DNA of 64,000 nucleotides from Phytophthora quininea (taxonomy: Eukaryota > Oomycota > Peronosporomycetes > Peronosporales > Peronosporaceae): contig JAAVTG010000607.1 of assembly GCA_011947345.1 (NCBI GenBank), forward strand, positions 171,984-235,983, read 5' to 3'. The notes beneath the pieces were generated by a model, which searched no databases, was not told the origin of the DNA, and saw only the letters and a list, made by a program, of their open reading frames with translations. Positions 1-11,940 of this stretch are shown here, piece by piece. The translations under genes and the position numbers were made by a program. The stretch's first letter is position 1; each line of letters starts with the position of its first letter.

Positions 1-32
1 TTTCGGTGAGCAATATGCTTAGCCTTCGAATA

Positions 33-1805
33 TCACTTCGGCATATTCGTGCAGGTGGTACACCGCGAATTGAACAATTCGACATCAGCGGCTGTTAGTT
101 TACGGCAGCGTAGCCGTCGTAGTACGTCAAACCACTCGGGATCACGCTTCCCACGATTCTGGCCTGTTAGCATGCAAACATTAGGTATTTGCTCCCATAA
201 CTCGCGACCCTTGCGTTGCACTTCGCTGTGGATTTTCTCCTGCGAGGTTGATAATGCATAGGGGACGACGGGGTCTAGCTGTGCAGCGTCGCCAGTAAAT
301 ATTATATCTCGTCCGCCAAAAGGTAAATGCTGATACTGGGGCCAGATCTCTCTCATCCTCTGGTCAACCCAGTGAAGCATCCCGCACGAAATGACACTAA
401 ACTCATCGATGATGACTAAATGTACATCCTTGTATCTTTGCTGAAGCTTGTTGAGTTTATTCGGTCCATTCTTTTGCGTGGTAAATGACGCATAAGGAGA
501 CGAAAATGTGGAGCGTGAGAACGATGAGAATCCAAACGCCGAACACACTGTTTGGCCCTGAATTTTAAAAGCCGCTGTACCTTGATGAGCAAGTAGGAGA
601 ATTCGTTGGGAAAGCTTTTCGGTCGCTCTTAAACACACAACCTACATCTTTGACTAAGTGATCTATTAGCCAACTCTTTCCCGAGCCGCCTTCCCCGTTA
701 ACTATCATCTGCAAAGGCGCGCACGGTGTGCATTCAAGCCCCGCTTTCAACCTAGCTTTGGGCTGTTTCATTGCCATCGCAAACGGCAACCATTGCGACT
801 TGTACATTGTACCTTTGACCCCAGAAGCATTTTCGTCGTCGTCACTGACGGGGTAGCGATAGTAATGATGACCAGCAGGGTTCGCGTCAACGACACTGCT
901 TCTCTCCTTCACCCAGGGTCTTACGTAGTCCTTTACAAAGGTCTTTGCTCTTTGGATGTCATCACCTGAGTACGGATGCTTTGGTGACCATGTGGTTGCT
1001 CTCTTAGGATTGTCTAAAACCTCAGAGTTTCTTAGGTCCTCTTGCTCTTGCAAAGACACACAGCTATCTTCGACGAATACGTACTCAGAGGGGAGAGCTG
1101 CTCGCTACACGGGGAGGCACGTGCTTGTTTGAGTAAATCGAGACCATGCTGATGTGCTAGTTTTGCATTCGACTTCTGAAAAAGCTCGCTGCTCAAATTC
1201 AGTTCCTGCTCGTGCAAGAAATATTCTATACAATCGTCGTCGTCTTGAGGCAGATCCTCGAGCGTTCGCCATGGCACGTGCAAGAATACTTCGGCGTAGC
1301 AAAAGATTGAATTGCTTAAATCAGGTGCTATCCATGGAGACGCCCGTATAACATGGGGTTTTGCTCGTCTTTTGATGTAACCACAACCATCACTTCTTTC
1401 CCACAAGTCATGAACTGCGCTAAGCGAGTTAGCCTTATCTACCAAAGTGTAATCTTCGATGAACGACGCGTAGCTCATAGAGTCAAAGACGCTGTTAGAT
1501 GGCCGGGCCATATACGCGCGCTCCAGAGGCTCTAGTCGGCCCTTCGTGTTACGCGCTCTGTAGGCAATTTCAGCAAGTTCTTGCGGCTCCCGAGTGTCGA
1601 CTCGATAGCAGCGCATATGGTGGCGAAGTACCTTTACGCGCTCAACAGTCCTCGACTTTCCATGTAAAGGTAGTTCTCTCAGCAGTATGAAATACGCTTC
1701 CTGGGCGCTGATTTCCCGAATTGACACAGCTGCATTCGCAACCTTTTTCAAAATGGTGTGATGGGGCAAATTTACATCGCAGCGCTTCACTGCTCCAGCA
1801 ATCAC
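33..1805 (-). pseudogene. Helitron linker and Pif1-like helicase, partial
   Basis: 1032-1805 has EISAQEAYFILLRELPL, the linker block that precedes the helicase in Helitron proteins. 565-1059 carries the Walker A site (NGEGGSGKSWLIDHL). 33-638 carries GTAAF, Walker B (LVIIDEFSVI) and motif III (GDAAQLDPV) of the Pif1 family. The segments are in different frames; at about 630-640 a single missing base joins Walker A to the following helicase text. The C-terminal helicase motifs lie left of the window. Role: ATP-driven unwinding during rolling-circle transposition. Confidence 0.8.
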
Positions 1806-1827
1806 CTTTTAAACCGAGCAGTATCCG

Positions 1828-3213
1828 GTTCTGCTTTACTTACATACGCACCAGCGTATTCTGCTGCACCGTAGGCATTTCCGATGAGTTGCAGGTCCAT
1901 GTTTGCCCGCCAAGTCGATAGCAGCGCCGGTGAGTAATTATTCGTGCTCGCAATCTCTCTTTCAACCTAATTCTCAATGATGGAGTGCCATCAGACGCAA
2001 AGGATGCATCAATTTCGGTGTTAGCCTGAAGCTCCTTTGGATACCCAAAGCGGCACTCATTACCTTTTTCCTACAAGTTGCCTCGGGGTAGCAAACGTGC
2101 TGCTGCACTCGATGCACTAACCTAGACAAATCACATTCCCAGTCGTCGCCGCCGTACTCAGGAGGACGAGATCCGAGAATATCTATATTTTCTGCGCTGC
2201 AAGTAGTACAAATCGAGCAATTGCAGTCAGCTAGTTGCGCCAAGGTTTTTGATAGGACTGATATGCTACGATCGACAAATGCTGCTAACTCACGCTTACC
2301 CTTATCGGTTTTTGAAAGCTCTAGAACATCGGGAGCGTCTTTAATCCATAGCAGCGCGTGAATGTGCGGGGAGCTCCTCTGCTGAAACTCAACTCTCCAA
2401 AAATAATCGTCGATCTCGCCCAAAGGCTTCTCGCGGCCACACAACACATTATCGAAAAACATTGAAAGCGATGGTTAAAATAGCCCGCTGCAATATCAGG
2501 ATTTTCATTGAGCAGCCTTCTCCTATCCTTCGACGACAAGCGTTTGTGCTCGTCAAGAGTCAGATGGGGATTGCAAACTTTAAAAAGTCCGGCCAAATAG
2601 TGTCGGCGGCACTCAGCGTGAGAAAGAAGGTCGGCCAGCGAGTAGGTAGCACACGGCTTCCAATCATGCTCATCAAGTCGTCTCTAACACTGCTCCAGTA
2701 CAGCTCACTACCTCTGACAACTTTGAAATACGGCTTCAACGATTCTAATAACCGCATAGCTGTATTTGTGCTTTCCCGAGTAGAATCCGGCTGCGTCCCG
2801 GTATCGTTTTGTGGCTCTACGTCGCTAACTCGTGTCACCAAGCCATCGATTTGTCGTCTTTGTATTAAGTTAAGGCAGAAAAATTTGAAGTTGTTATGGA
2901 TAACAAAGCGTCGGTCGTGTCACTTCATGAGATGTGCACAGAATTCAGCTAAATGATACTCGTGCATCCGATTTTCGCAGCTCTCTACTGGGTTTATTCC
3001 ACATTCTCCATTAGGAAATAGAGTAGGAAAACAGTTCTGAATCAAAAACTTGGTTTTGTATTCATCAATAGGTTCCGTACGACTCTGCAGCTCTTTCACA
3101 GGGCACTCAGATCCGCCACACGCCAGATTAGCAGCCTCTAGTATCTTTTCTAGCTCACTCTGCTTGTCTTGATCGTCACGTTCTAGCTCGAAGGTTTCGA
3201 TTAAGTTATCCAT
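1828..3213 (-). pseudogene. Helitron Rep (HUH endonuclease) region
   Basis: At 1974-2462 the protein contains QQRSSPHIHALLWIKDAP, the HxH metal-binding motif of Helitron Rep with its usual flanks. After a one-base shift, the same strand reads on through ECRFGYPKEL, then NMDLQ, then EYAGAYVSKAEPD near 1840-1860. This supplies the paired catalytic tyrosines (codons at 1856-1858 and 1844-1846) that nick and carry the DNA end. 2321-3213 holds the preceding linker in two more frames. All hallmark residues are still present, but the reading frame is interrupted at least four times. Confidence 0.8.
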
Positions 3214-4516
3214 GGCATCTTACTCGCTATCAAGACATGCTGAAGCTGAATTTGACGTATATGCACTCTCTGCTGTGGAGTTGCTAGTTCTACAATCATG
3301 ATGTGATTCATCGCAAGCAAGCAAGTACTACACGTATGTGTGTATCCAGAGGCTGTTGAGGCTGTAAACCCCATACTACCCTCGCGGCGGTGCTCACCGC
3401 CGATCCGCAAACTGCCTTCTTGCTCGGAGTTTGCTGCAAACGAGCGGCCTTCATCATCGTCGCGCTCACGATTCAGCTGGTTTTCGTGAACACGAAGCTG
3501 CTGAGACTCTTCGTCAGTGATTGAGACGCTTGGAATGTCGCTCTCGATGTAGAACTGGTGCAACGAAGCTAAGTTCTCCTCCGAAATCCGCACATTTTTG
3601 TAGAGATTGTTGTCGATAAGCCAACACAGTGCTTGTCTGAGCAAGTCGGGTCTAACCCTGAAAAACTTTGCCGATTCTGTTTCTTTCGTCTTCAGAAAGA
3701 CGACCCCACACTTGTGCAGTGGCCTAGGTAGATCCAACACAATCTCCACAGCACTATTCCAGTAGTTAATAGAGCTACCGCGGGTGAACTCTTGACCGTC
3801 ACAATACAGATTTACACAAGTTGTGAAAGAGACGCCTAATCCGATAAGCCGTGCCTCCATTCGATTCAACACAGCAAGCTCATGAGGAACGGGTACTAAC
3901 CGGAAACGACTTGCCTTACAGAATTTCGGGATTTCTTTTTCCGTAGGGACTTTTCACATCGCCCACACAGCCAAACCATCGGCGCTTCGCTGCTTTCATC
4001 GCTCACTACAGCCTCCGGGATGACTTCACATTTTCCCTCCGACTTACACAGTGGCCTAAAGAAGGCGTCATCCGGCTCGTATCGCCTGAGCACCGCTTGT
4101 TCGGACTTCGTAAGTTCGCCGCAGCTACCACATATCCGAAGAAACGGGGAATCGATGGCAGCAAAAATTCTGGAATGCACAGTTGAGTAAGCACAGCGGA
4201 CACACCACCCAGAAATGTAGCGCACCTTTGCATCTTCTCTACGGTCCCGAGTGGTGATGTTTTGAGAAACTTTACTTCTTTTACTCCGCTTAGCGCTTCG
4301 AGGTTGTAGCTGAGCTACTATATTCCGCTTCATCGTCTCTTCATGGCGTGCAAGACGCTTGACTGTGCAGTCTGCCTCAGCAACCTCAACAGGAGCTGCA
4401 TTAACCCGTCGCCTTTTCGCGGTGCCCCACTGAGTTGTGCGTCTAAAGCCGCAAGAACCTGCCTTGCAGCCTTGGCAGCCCGAGCATTCTGGCAGGGCTT
4501 CACCATTTCGATCCAA
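3201..4516 (-). pseudogene. Helitron protein N-terminal part: Cys-rich zinc-binding region and DUF6570-like domain
   Basis: The 3896-4516 segment carries clustered cysteines (CSGCQGCKAGSCGF, then CVRCAYS, CGSCGEL and LCGRCEKSL), which suggests zinc-binding modules. The 3201-3872 segment contains LPRPLHKCGVVFLK and FFRVRPDLLRQALCWLIDNN, which resemble the DUF6570 region found ahead of the Rep domain in Helitron helicase-like proteins. The family assignment is from memory of the domain pattern. A frame change separates the two segments, so they are read as remnants of one polyprotein. The exact function of this region in Helitrons is not established. Confidence 0.6.
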
Positions 4517-5260
4517 GCCGTGCGCGACCCTGTTACACGTTCCGAAATGTCAATACGGTTGTTGCCGTCAAAAAGCTATCTAACTCAGCAACCGGATCCC
4601 TGCACACAGCCACAATCTTTGACTGCCGACCCGCACAATGCACAATAGCACTGAAAAGGTTGCTGCTTTCGCGTTTGACTTGCGAGACGGACGTCGGTGG
4701 ATGGCGACCGACTTCCAAACACAACAACCCTGCAATGTAGATCGCCAAAATTGCACGCCAAGTATTCACCTGCGTGGTTGATCTCGGTCCGCATGATGCG
4801 GATCCAACATGCTGGAACTTCATAGCATCCTCATTCACACCATACAGATGCGCTTGAGCGGCGCGCCAAGGATCCGGCAAGACTGCGCAGCTACACGGGG
4901 TCTCCGCACTTCAATGATGCGGGAAGCATGGCAAGGTGATATTTGCTGGAAGTGCGTCATCAGGAGGCTAAGTCGTTTATCCGCCGACCATTTTCGGCAG
5001 ACACCCGACATCTAGACGCACATGTTTCACTGGAAGCAATGGGCACCGAGATGGTAGCCTTGAACCTAGGTAAAAGTTGCATGGAATCAAATTACAACCG
5101 TCGTCGACAGAACTGTGTTTTACTCAACAGCCTTCACAGGTTACCATAAGAAGTTTCCGTTTGCTAACATTAAAAAGTTGTATTTCGCTTACAGGTTGCT
5201 AACCTTGCGTGCACAGCAAAACCTGACCTCCAAACCAATGCACGTACGCCTACGTCGGTA
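4517..5260. other. Intergenic between Helitron and SET gene
   Basis: Only short open frames without recognisable domains. The region probably includes the Helitron 5' flank and the 3' flank of the SET-domain gene. I see no RNA gene or other mobile element here. Confidence 0.4.
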
Positions 5261-6161
5261 TCAGTCCACGGCATCCATTTCCATACACATGCACCGCATT
5301 CTGCGCTGTAACGATGACACAATTTTAATAACTCCACCTATATATCTTCACCCCACTCTTACCTTAGTGGCCGCGTTTCCTCCACCGTAGTCGAAGGTGA
5401 TCTCCTCGTCATTTTCAATGAGCCTCTTTGCAAAAAGATCACAGCACGTCTCTCCACCAACGTCCCAGCGCTCCACCACGCAATTGGGCTGGCAGCTGTG
5501 GTTCGCGAACCTTGCAAGATTGCCAACTACACGCGCGTCGATTACTTCGTTAGCAGCGATGGTCATTCCGTAGTAGTTTGTGGCTCCCTTCAGCTCCTAC
5601 ACGAAGATAAGCAACGGTCGACAGTCAGCGATGATTCAGTCCGTTTCCGTACACTTATCCTTACCATTTCCCTGCGCTTATACACCGCACTACAATGATT
5701 TCCCCACGTACTCACAAACAAAAGCACCAGGCAATATCTGCTGGCTAGCAAATAGCGACATGCCTTTGTCGGAAAGCCTTCTCACTGCCAACAACGTGTT
5801 GGCGCCATCTTGCATCCTTTGGTTACTGCAATGGACTCCAGGCGCGCATTTTCCGCGCACACATTCGACTTGCATCTGCACAGCAAACAATTGTCAGCGC
5901 TAGTGTCGAGTATCAACTTGTCTTCGGACGTACCGATCGATTCTCGCAACCGACGCCGCACGTCACACTCCAGTCAAGGCCGGGATTGCATTTACACTCA
6001 AGAATTTCGTCCTGCCCCCAGCATCGAGTTAATTGTAGTTTTGATCGGGAGTATTACAACACATACCTCGTCAGGAACGCGTCTTGGACGATACGTCACG
6101 CTGTTTTGATCAGCGTACTCATACTCGATGAGAGCCTGTAGAACACTTCTCTCCTCCATCA
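5261..6161 (-). CDS. SET-domain histone-lysine methyltransferase (AWS-SET-post-SET), multi-exon
   Basis: Short exons on the minus strand can be joined by GT...AG introns: about 6069-6161, 5938-6014 (AWS domain, ECKCNPGLD...CGVGCENR), 5712-5876 (AWS end and SET start, CSNQRMQ...FVCEYVG), 5370-5602 (SET core, ARFANHSCQPNC and EEITFDYG), and 5261-5305 (CMC of a post-SET). NHSCxPN and the late tyrosine form the S-adenosylmethionine and lysine sites. AWS plus SET places it in the SETD2/ASH1/NSD group, which methylates histone H3, often at K36. About 40 residues normally present after EYVG are missing or frameshifted at 5605-5712 (see findings). The 5' start is uncertain because an AG just upstream could mark another exon. 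Confidence 0.75.
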
Positions 6162-6741
6162 ACTGTCAAAATAAATTAGCTAGTATAACGGAATAGCCAA
6201 CAAACACGACTTGGCGAACAGGTCTAGTGCTCCATCGATCGCGCCGGTAAGTCGCGGCAGCCTCTCCACGGACTAAAACGTGATCCAGTTTCACCTGCCG
6301 CCGACGTCGACGCGCCATCGTTTGCTTTCCTCCGGTCAAATCGAAATGTTACCAGGGCGTTTTACTCGACGGCTTGCTGTAGGATGCGTCTGCTGCGATC
6401 AAGAATCACTGCACTGGATGTGCTTCCCTTCAAAAGTTCAACAGCACTGCACATCCAATTTTAAAAACACACACCAAACACGAGCTTGGCGATTTTAAAT
6501 GGAAGCATTCATGTTAATGGAAGTGCGAGCCTTCTTACGCATGTACATCCGCAAGCACCGTTCTGTTCTCAAGCCTTGCCACCGTAAGCAATGCCAAACG
6601 AAATAAACTATATGAATGAGCGCTCGAATTCGTCACACATCAGCAGCCTCGGTATGACGACTCGGCTCCCTTGCTCCAACACTTGTTGGAACATGTCGTT
6701 AGCATGGTGGTGCGCGCTCGACAGCATCCATCGTCAAAGAG
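6162..6741. other. Intergenic, no supported gene
   Basis: No frame carries a recognisable domain. The stretch probably contains the SET gene promoter or a missed 5' exon and the 3' flank of the next minus-strand gene. Confidence 0.3.
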
Positions 6742-7281
6742 CTAGCCGCGAGTGGCCATCGCGTTCCGCGTGCGAGGAACTTTTCCCGCTGCAGGGCTCC
6801 CAGCTTCGGCAGCTGCTGCAACAGCTCTCCCTTCGACGACACTCCCCGACGCACCGTCGCGATTCTCCTCTTCGTCGCCATCGCGCTGCACCAGAGCACG
6901 AGCCTTAGGGCTGCGTCCAGACTGCACCGGCGCACTCTTGCACTTCAAAACGGGAGGGTGCACCTCGACGATCCGATCCGACGCAGGTACTTCGAGCTGC
7001 ACACTGCCCTTGGCAATGTCCGAGAAGTAGCCGATGTTGTGCACCTGCCGGAACTCATACACAGCGTCCACACGAAAGTTGACACGTGCCACTCGCGGTG
7101 ACCCTGTCTTCCTCTTTGCGTCCCAGACGGTAACCTGTGCGATGAAAGGCTTGCGGTTGACATTGTTGAGCTCGGAGAGGGTCTCTTGAACCTCGTCAAA
7201 GAGGCCATGCGCCATGGAGTCGACAAGCGTCACGCGCGTGCCATTGTCGGCGATCAGCCTCTCCGAGGCATGACAGCACAT
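6742..7281 (-). CDS. Unrecognised protein, about 180 residues
   Basis: A clean minus-strand frame of about 180 codons. I chose the internal ATG at 7281; the frame stays open upstream through an in-frame GTG near 7299 and beyond, so a 5' exon is possible. The first 130 residues have ordinary globular composition (for example FIAQVTVWDAKRK and RVNFRVDAVYEFRQV). The tail is Ala/Gly/Glu-rich and looks disordered. I recognise no domain, signal peptide or membrane segment. It may be a lineage-specific oomycete protein. Confidence 0.45.
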   Translation of the reverse strand: MCCHASERLIADNGTRVTLVDSMAHGLFDEVQETLSELNNVNRKPFIAQVTVWDAKRKTGSPRVARVNFRVDAVYEFRQVHNIGYFSDIAKGSVQLEVPASDRIVEVHPPVLKCKSAPVQSGRSPKARALVQRDGDEEENRDGASGSVVEGRAVAAAAEAGSPAAGKVPRTRNAMATRG

Positions 7282-7299
7282 CTTGATAGTGACATTCAC

Positions 7300-8237
7300 G
7301 CCGGCGGCTGGCTCACTAGACGAGATGAATTCCCGTAGATCCCCACGTTTGAGAAAAGTTCGTGACCTCGTCCTCGCGCTGCTGCAGCACAGCTGCGCAG
7401 GCCGTCAAGCAGCTCCATGAGGTGGTGCGATGCGAGGGAAGGAGGCGCTTGAGCGACGCGCGCTTGGTGGTCGGCTGGGTAGCTGCTTGCGGCCGGGGGC
7501 GCAAAAGCAAAAATGAGAGAGCCTCTGAACGACTCGCAAGGCAGCGGCGCCGAGCGCTGCCAGCAAGCACTTCAACATGACCTTCGTAGCCTAAATCAGT
7601 ATATAAACCAGTACTTTCCTCAGACTTTTTACGGGCGGCCTCGAACCCTGCCGATTTTTGACGCTATTAGATCTGGCGATGGATTAGTCCCATTTAGTAT
7701 GGGTACACCCACAAATGCGGGCGGTTTCCTTGGTACATCAGGGTACACTCCCGGATGGCTACAAAAATCTCGGCGCTAATTCTCATAGAAAAAGTGGCCA
7801 ACTCTTGGTCCCACTAATATCAGGCGCCCCTACAGTCGGAATAAAAATAACCCTCGTTTTATTGGCTGTTAACTTATTCGGGGAGGTGATGCACCTGTAG
7901 GGTCGCGGCTTTTTCCGTTTTAGCTTACGAACGCTTTCGCATACATGCTCTTATATAGAGGGAAAATTCCTTAGTTTTGGCCCCCAGGGGAGCGATTATA
8001 TATTATAACCCTAACCTATTTTGAAAAATAATACTGTAAAAGGGTGTAAAAAGAAGTAAATAGGAGTTGTCTGGTTATAAGGGGGCTTCGCCCCAATTAT
8101 TAACGACGTCGCGTCATGCGACCCCAAAAGCATCTGTCCAATAGCTGTTTGAAGAGGTCACTCATCCACTTGCAGAAGTATCCTCGGACGTTGACGTCGA
8201 TCACTCCTCATTCTTCCGCATTGAACCTACTGCAGGC
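7300..8237. other. Intergenic with AT-rich segment
   Basis: 7300-7580 has frames in both directions without recognisable content and may include a 5' exon of the preceding minus-strand gene. 7900-8060 is AT-rich. A small perfect hairpin, gggg-cttcg-cccc type, lies near 8082-8096. No gene is supported. The right end includes the promoter of the nitronate monooxygenase gene. Confidence 0.35.
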
Positions 8238-9394
8238 ATGGCGTGGCGCGACCTTCGCTTGATCCAGCGTCTCGGCCTACGGGTGCCGTTGCTACAGTCT
8301 CCGATGGCTGGCGCTCAAGACAGTGACCTCGCCATCGCCGTAGCTCGTGGAGGAGGTCTCGGCGCCATCCCGTGTGCACTTTTGTCCCCCGACAGCATTC
8401 GCGACCACGTCCAACGCTTCCGCGCCGCTACCAAGGACTTGTCGGCTCCGATCAACCTCAACTTCTTTGTCACACGTTGCCAGCAGCGGATCCGGCTGCA
8501 GACAAACAATGGCAAGACATTCTCGCTCCATATTACAAGGAGTATGGTGTCGATCTGGCCAAACTTACCGCGAAAGGAGCTCTCCGCATGCCGTTCGACG
8601 ACGTGAGTCTCGAGCTGATCCGCGAACTGAAGCCTGAAGTTGTGAGCTTCCACTTCGGTCTCCCGTCTCCGAAGATGGTGCAAGGTGTCAAGAATACTGG
8701 TGCACTCGTCATTTCATCCGCCACCACCGTTCGTGAAGCCCAGTGGCTGGAAGAACGAGGCTGTGATGCGGTCATTGCACAGGGCCTCGAAGCTGGCGGT
8801 CATCGCGGGGTCTTTCTGCCTCGTGACAACGAATCGACTCGAAACTCTGGTCAATACCGCAACAGCTCCATGGACTTCCCGAGACAGACTGGTGTCATGG
8901 CGTTAGTGCCTCAGATCGTGGACGCTATCAAGCTTCCAGTGATCGCGACCGGCGGAATTGGCGATGCTCGTGGTGTTCTGGCAGCAAGTGCATTGGGAGC
9001 TGCTGCCGTCCAAATGGGGACGGTGTTCTTACTTGCTGACGAAACGAAGACGTCAGCATTGCATCGGGAGATGTTGAAACGTGCTGGTAAAGCTACCGGT
9101 GAGGAAATTGTGGAGACCGCCATCACAAACGTTTTCTCGGGTCGACCTGCTCGAGGGTTCGTGACGCGTGTGATGAAGGAGCTTGGTCCGATGTGCGCGG
9201 AGGCCCCAGAGTTCCCAACTGCAGGGGCGCCACTCGGTGCACTCAAGAAGGCTGCGGAGGAAAAAGGAGACACCGCGTTCTCGTCCTTGTGGTCGGGCAT
9301 GTCTCCTGCTTTCGCACGCGAAGGTTCGGCCGAGGCCATTGTGCGCAACATTATCCAGGAGCTGGAGAAATTCACGACGCGCAGCTCGCTGTGA
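8238..9394 (+). CDS. Nitronate monooxygenase (2-nitropropane dioxygenase family), one apparent frameshift
   Basis: An FMN-dependent TIM-barrel enzyme that oxidises alkyl nitronates to carbonyl compounds and nitrite. The N-terminus (VPLLQSPMAGAQDSDLAIAV, GGGLGAIPCALLSP) and INLNFF are in one frame. From CHTLPAADPAAD onward the protein continues in another frame to the stop at 9394. The join is a single missing base next to a T run at about 8467-8471. EAGGHRG (catalytic-site His) and the FMN phosphate-binding GGIGDARG are intact. About 385 residues is normal for the family. No targeting signal is obvious, so it is probably cytosolic. The uninterrupted homology favours an assembly error over a dead gene. 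Confidence 0.9.
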
Positions 9395-9526
9395 ACGTTT
9401 CAAGTTTAGTGAATGCAAACTGACCAGCACTTTTCGTTGGCAGGGGAAACAATTCACGTCGTACATATAATCGTCACGCCTCGAAATTTACAAGTGTCTT
9501 CACCCTTGCTAGCTCATCGTCTCCAC

Positions 9527-11940
9527 TTAGCCCTTTAAGAACCATGCCGGATTGCTAGTCCTGGCGTGAGTGGAGTGTTGCATGCTACCGTTCAAAGAAG
9601 CACCAACACGGACTCGAGCTTTGGTAGGGAGATTCCTTTGCTGTCGATTGCAATATGATACTGCTCCCATCGCACGACGTTGGAGTGGCTGCTGTTGCGC
9701 TTCAGTGTCCTCAAAGTACTCGTGGTGAGCACGGTTCATGGTCCCTCGGGATATGTTGGTGTATCGCGCAGTCGTAGCGTTGGAAACATAGTTTCTCTTC
9801 CCTCCTTGAGCAGGGTCATCCATAATTCGTGCAAACATATAGGGGTTCTCTGTCGACAGCTCTTTCTCTTCCTTTTCCAACCGACGCAGCACTTTTTCAG
9901 CCACTTCGGGTGAGAGCGAAATGTGTTGTTGTTCCTGCAGCTTCGCCTTATCCTGCTTGAATAGAAGCACCCGTCTCGAGAACGCTCGAATCTGTTGGTA
10001 CTCTGCCAGGTCTTCTTTGTGACTTTCATCGTGTTGTACAGCTCGCAGAACCGTTCGTAATCTTCCTTTTGCAACCGTTCCTTGGTTTCGGCGATACCTC
10101 TCTTCCTATTCGCCAAATGCCAGTCGTCGGCTGTGGCATCCGCAGACATTTCGAGTACATCTGCTTCCTGCTTTTTCAGCTTGAACACTTGCTTTTCAAA
10201 AGCGCTGTGATACTGGAACGTGGTAGCCCCACTTTTCGTGGTGTCATTTGAGGCCCAAGTCGACTCTGCATGGGGTTTGCTTCGTTTAGCAGTTGAATGG
10301 GGTTCAGGTGTGTTCGGGTGCTTCCGCTTGGCTGGTTGTGTGGGCTTTCCAGAAGGGTGGGCCTTCTTTGCCTGACCACCGGAAGTACTCTTGGATGAGA
10401 AACTTTCTTATCTCTCTTGTGTGCGTCGCGATTCGCCGATGCATTGCTCTTGCTTGCATTTTGTCCACTCGCATCATGGCGGTCACTAGTAGCCGACGTT
10501 GTCCCTCTTTGGTGATCTACACAGCTGGTCGTTTGAGTCGTTCGCACAGAATCTCGACGCAATATAGCATCCTTACCCTTTACAGAAGAAGTTGTATCCT
10601 TGTTCGTATGGCGATCACGATGATTAGCCTCATCGCGACGACTGTCGGGGTGCACACTTTTCCCTCGACTCCTGCGTGAGTCATTGGAAGATTGAAGTGG
10701 TCGGGTAGACTTAGCAGGGCTTCGAGACCGCATGGTGGAAGAACTCTGTCGAGAAGTTGAAGTTGCCTCCACAGTACGATGCTGTTTCTCTGAAGATACT
10801 GGTTGTCTTGAGTCAGCAGTCTTGCTATCCCGGTGACGCGATCGTGATCTGGAGCGTCCCCGAGTCTCGACAACTCGTCGTGTCGGTGGAGATCTGCTTC
10901 GACTTCTTCTGGAATAATGCTGACTGGGTGATCTACGATATCGCGAAGGTGACCGTCGGCGATCTGCCCGATCCCTCGGTTCATCTTGGTATCTTGCACG
11001 TGACTTGCCTCGTTCATCTCGTCGCGGCGGTGAGCGAGTTCCCCTTGGCGTCAACTTTCTGTGCTCGTCTCGATATCGAGAAGGAGATCTACCTCGGTCC
11101 ACTTGCCGTCGCGGTGGCGAGTTTTCTCGGTGTCTTGGGGTAGACCTGCTGGACTCCACTCGTCGTCTTGGTGGTGATCTGCGGTGTGTGGACGGCGACC
11201 GGCGGTGCCCCGTCCTACGATCATCTCGTCGTCTTGGTGGTGACTCTGCTCCATGTCTTGGGGTAGACTTACTAGGCTCAACTCGTCGTCTCGATGGGGA
11301 TCTGCGGTGTCTAGACGGCGACTGGCGGTGTTCCGTCGTACGATCTCGACGTCGTGGTGGCGACGCAGCTCGCGCTCTTGGTGTAGGCTTGGTATACTCT
11401 CTCCTCTCCTTGATCTTGTCCTCACTCTTCTGTGTCTCTGGCGTCTTCTTCTGTGGTGTTCTCTGTGTTGTCAACCCTTTCCAGCTCCGTTGGTGCCCCC
11501 ACCACCGACGCCAGCGGTTTTCTCAGCCCCACAGCCACTGGTTTAGTGGCGACAGTCGACGCCGGTGGCGATCCCTTGAGTGACACAATCCTCCGCTTTG
11601 TCTGGTTCTTGTTGCCTTTCAGCGTGTCCGCCGTCAGAGACTCCTCCTTCTCATTGTGCTTCTTAACGCTATGAGCTAAAGCTAAGGCTTGTTCTAGCGC
11701 TAGCACGTCGCTCTCTTGGCCCACAGCGCCGTGACTCCACTCGCTGCCTTTGGGCAGCTCCAGCGACTCGGAACTCGCCTTCGAAACCTCCTCCTCATCG
11801 TCGACGGTCAGATCCACTACCTCCTGCTTGACATGCATGTCGCCCACACTCGCCTGCTGGTAGGCCAGTAGCTCCGCCGGGTCGAAGTACACCTCCGTCT
11901 CCGTGGAGCTCCCGTCGTCGTCGTAGGCGGTCGCTGCCAT
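9527..11940 (-). CDS. RS-rich nuclear-type protein, frames interrupted
   Basis: 11422-11940 encodes an acidic N-terminus with VKQEVVDLTVDDEEE, which resembles a SUMO-interacting motif. 10176-11474 is dominated by Arg/Ser repeats (RRSPSRRRVE, SPPRRRD, SRSRSRHR) as in splicing-speckle proteins. From about 10410 the sensible frame is that of GGQAKKAHPSGKPTQPAKRK and on to a conserved helical C-terminus (DDWHLANRKRGIAETKERL). A further one-base shift near 10017 leads into SLSPEVAEKVLRRLEKEE and the stop at 9527. Three frame changes are visible, two of deletion type; the one near 11430-11470 is of insertion type or an unseen intron. Function beyond an RS-type nuclear protein is not recognised. Confidence 0.65.

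Larger units (their letters stand above)
1..4516 (-). mobile_element. Helitron rolling-circle transposon, broken, 3' part outside window
   Basis: Reading leftward, the segments follow the order of an autonomous Helitron polyprotein: Cys-rich N-terminus, DUF6570-like block, HUH Rep domain, linker, and Pif1-type SF1 helicase. Each segment lies in a different frame, separated by one-base shifts and some stops. The helicase continues past base 1, so the element's 3' end (hairpin plus CTRR) is not visible. I could not place the 5' TC end, which should lie at or right of 4516. Helitrons move by rolling-circle replication using Rep nicking and helicase unwinding. This copy looks non-functional as assembled, although some of the breaks may be assembly errors. 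Confidence 0.85.

Noticed and set aside
11005..11583. 192-codon plus-strand frame with LGGDL repeats
   Set aside because: Antisense of the RS-rich repeats at 10176-11474.
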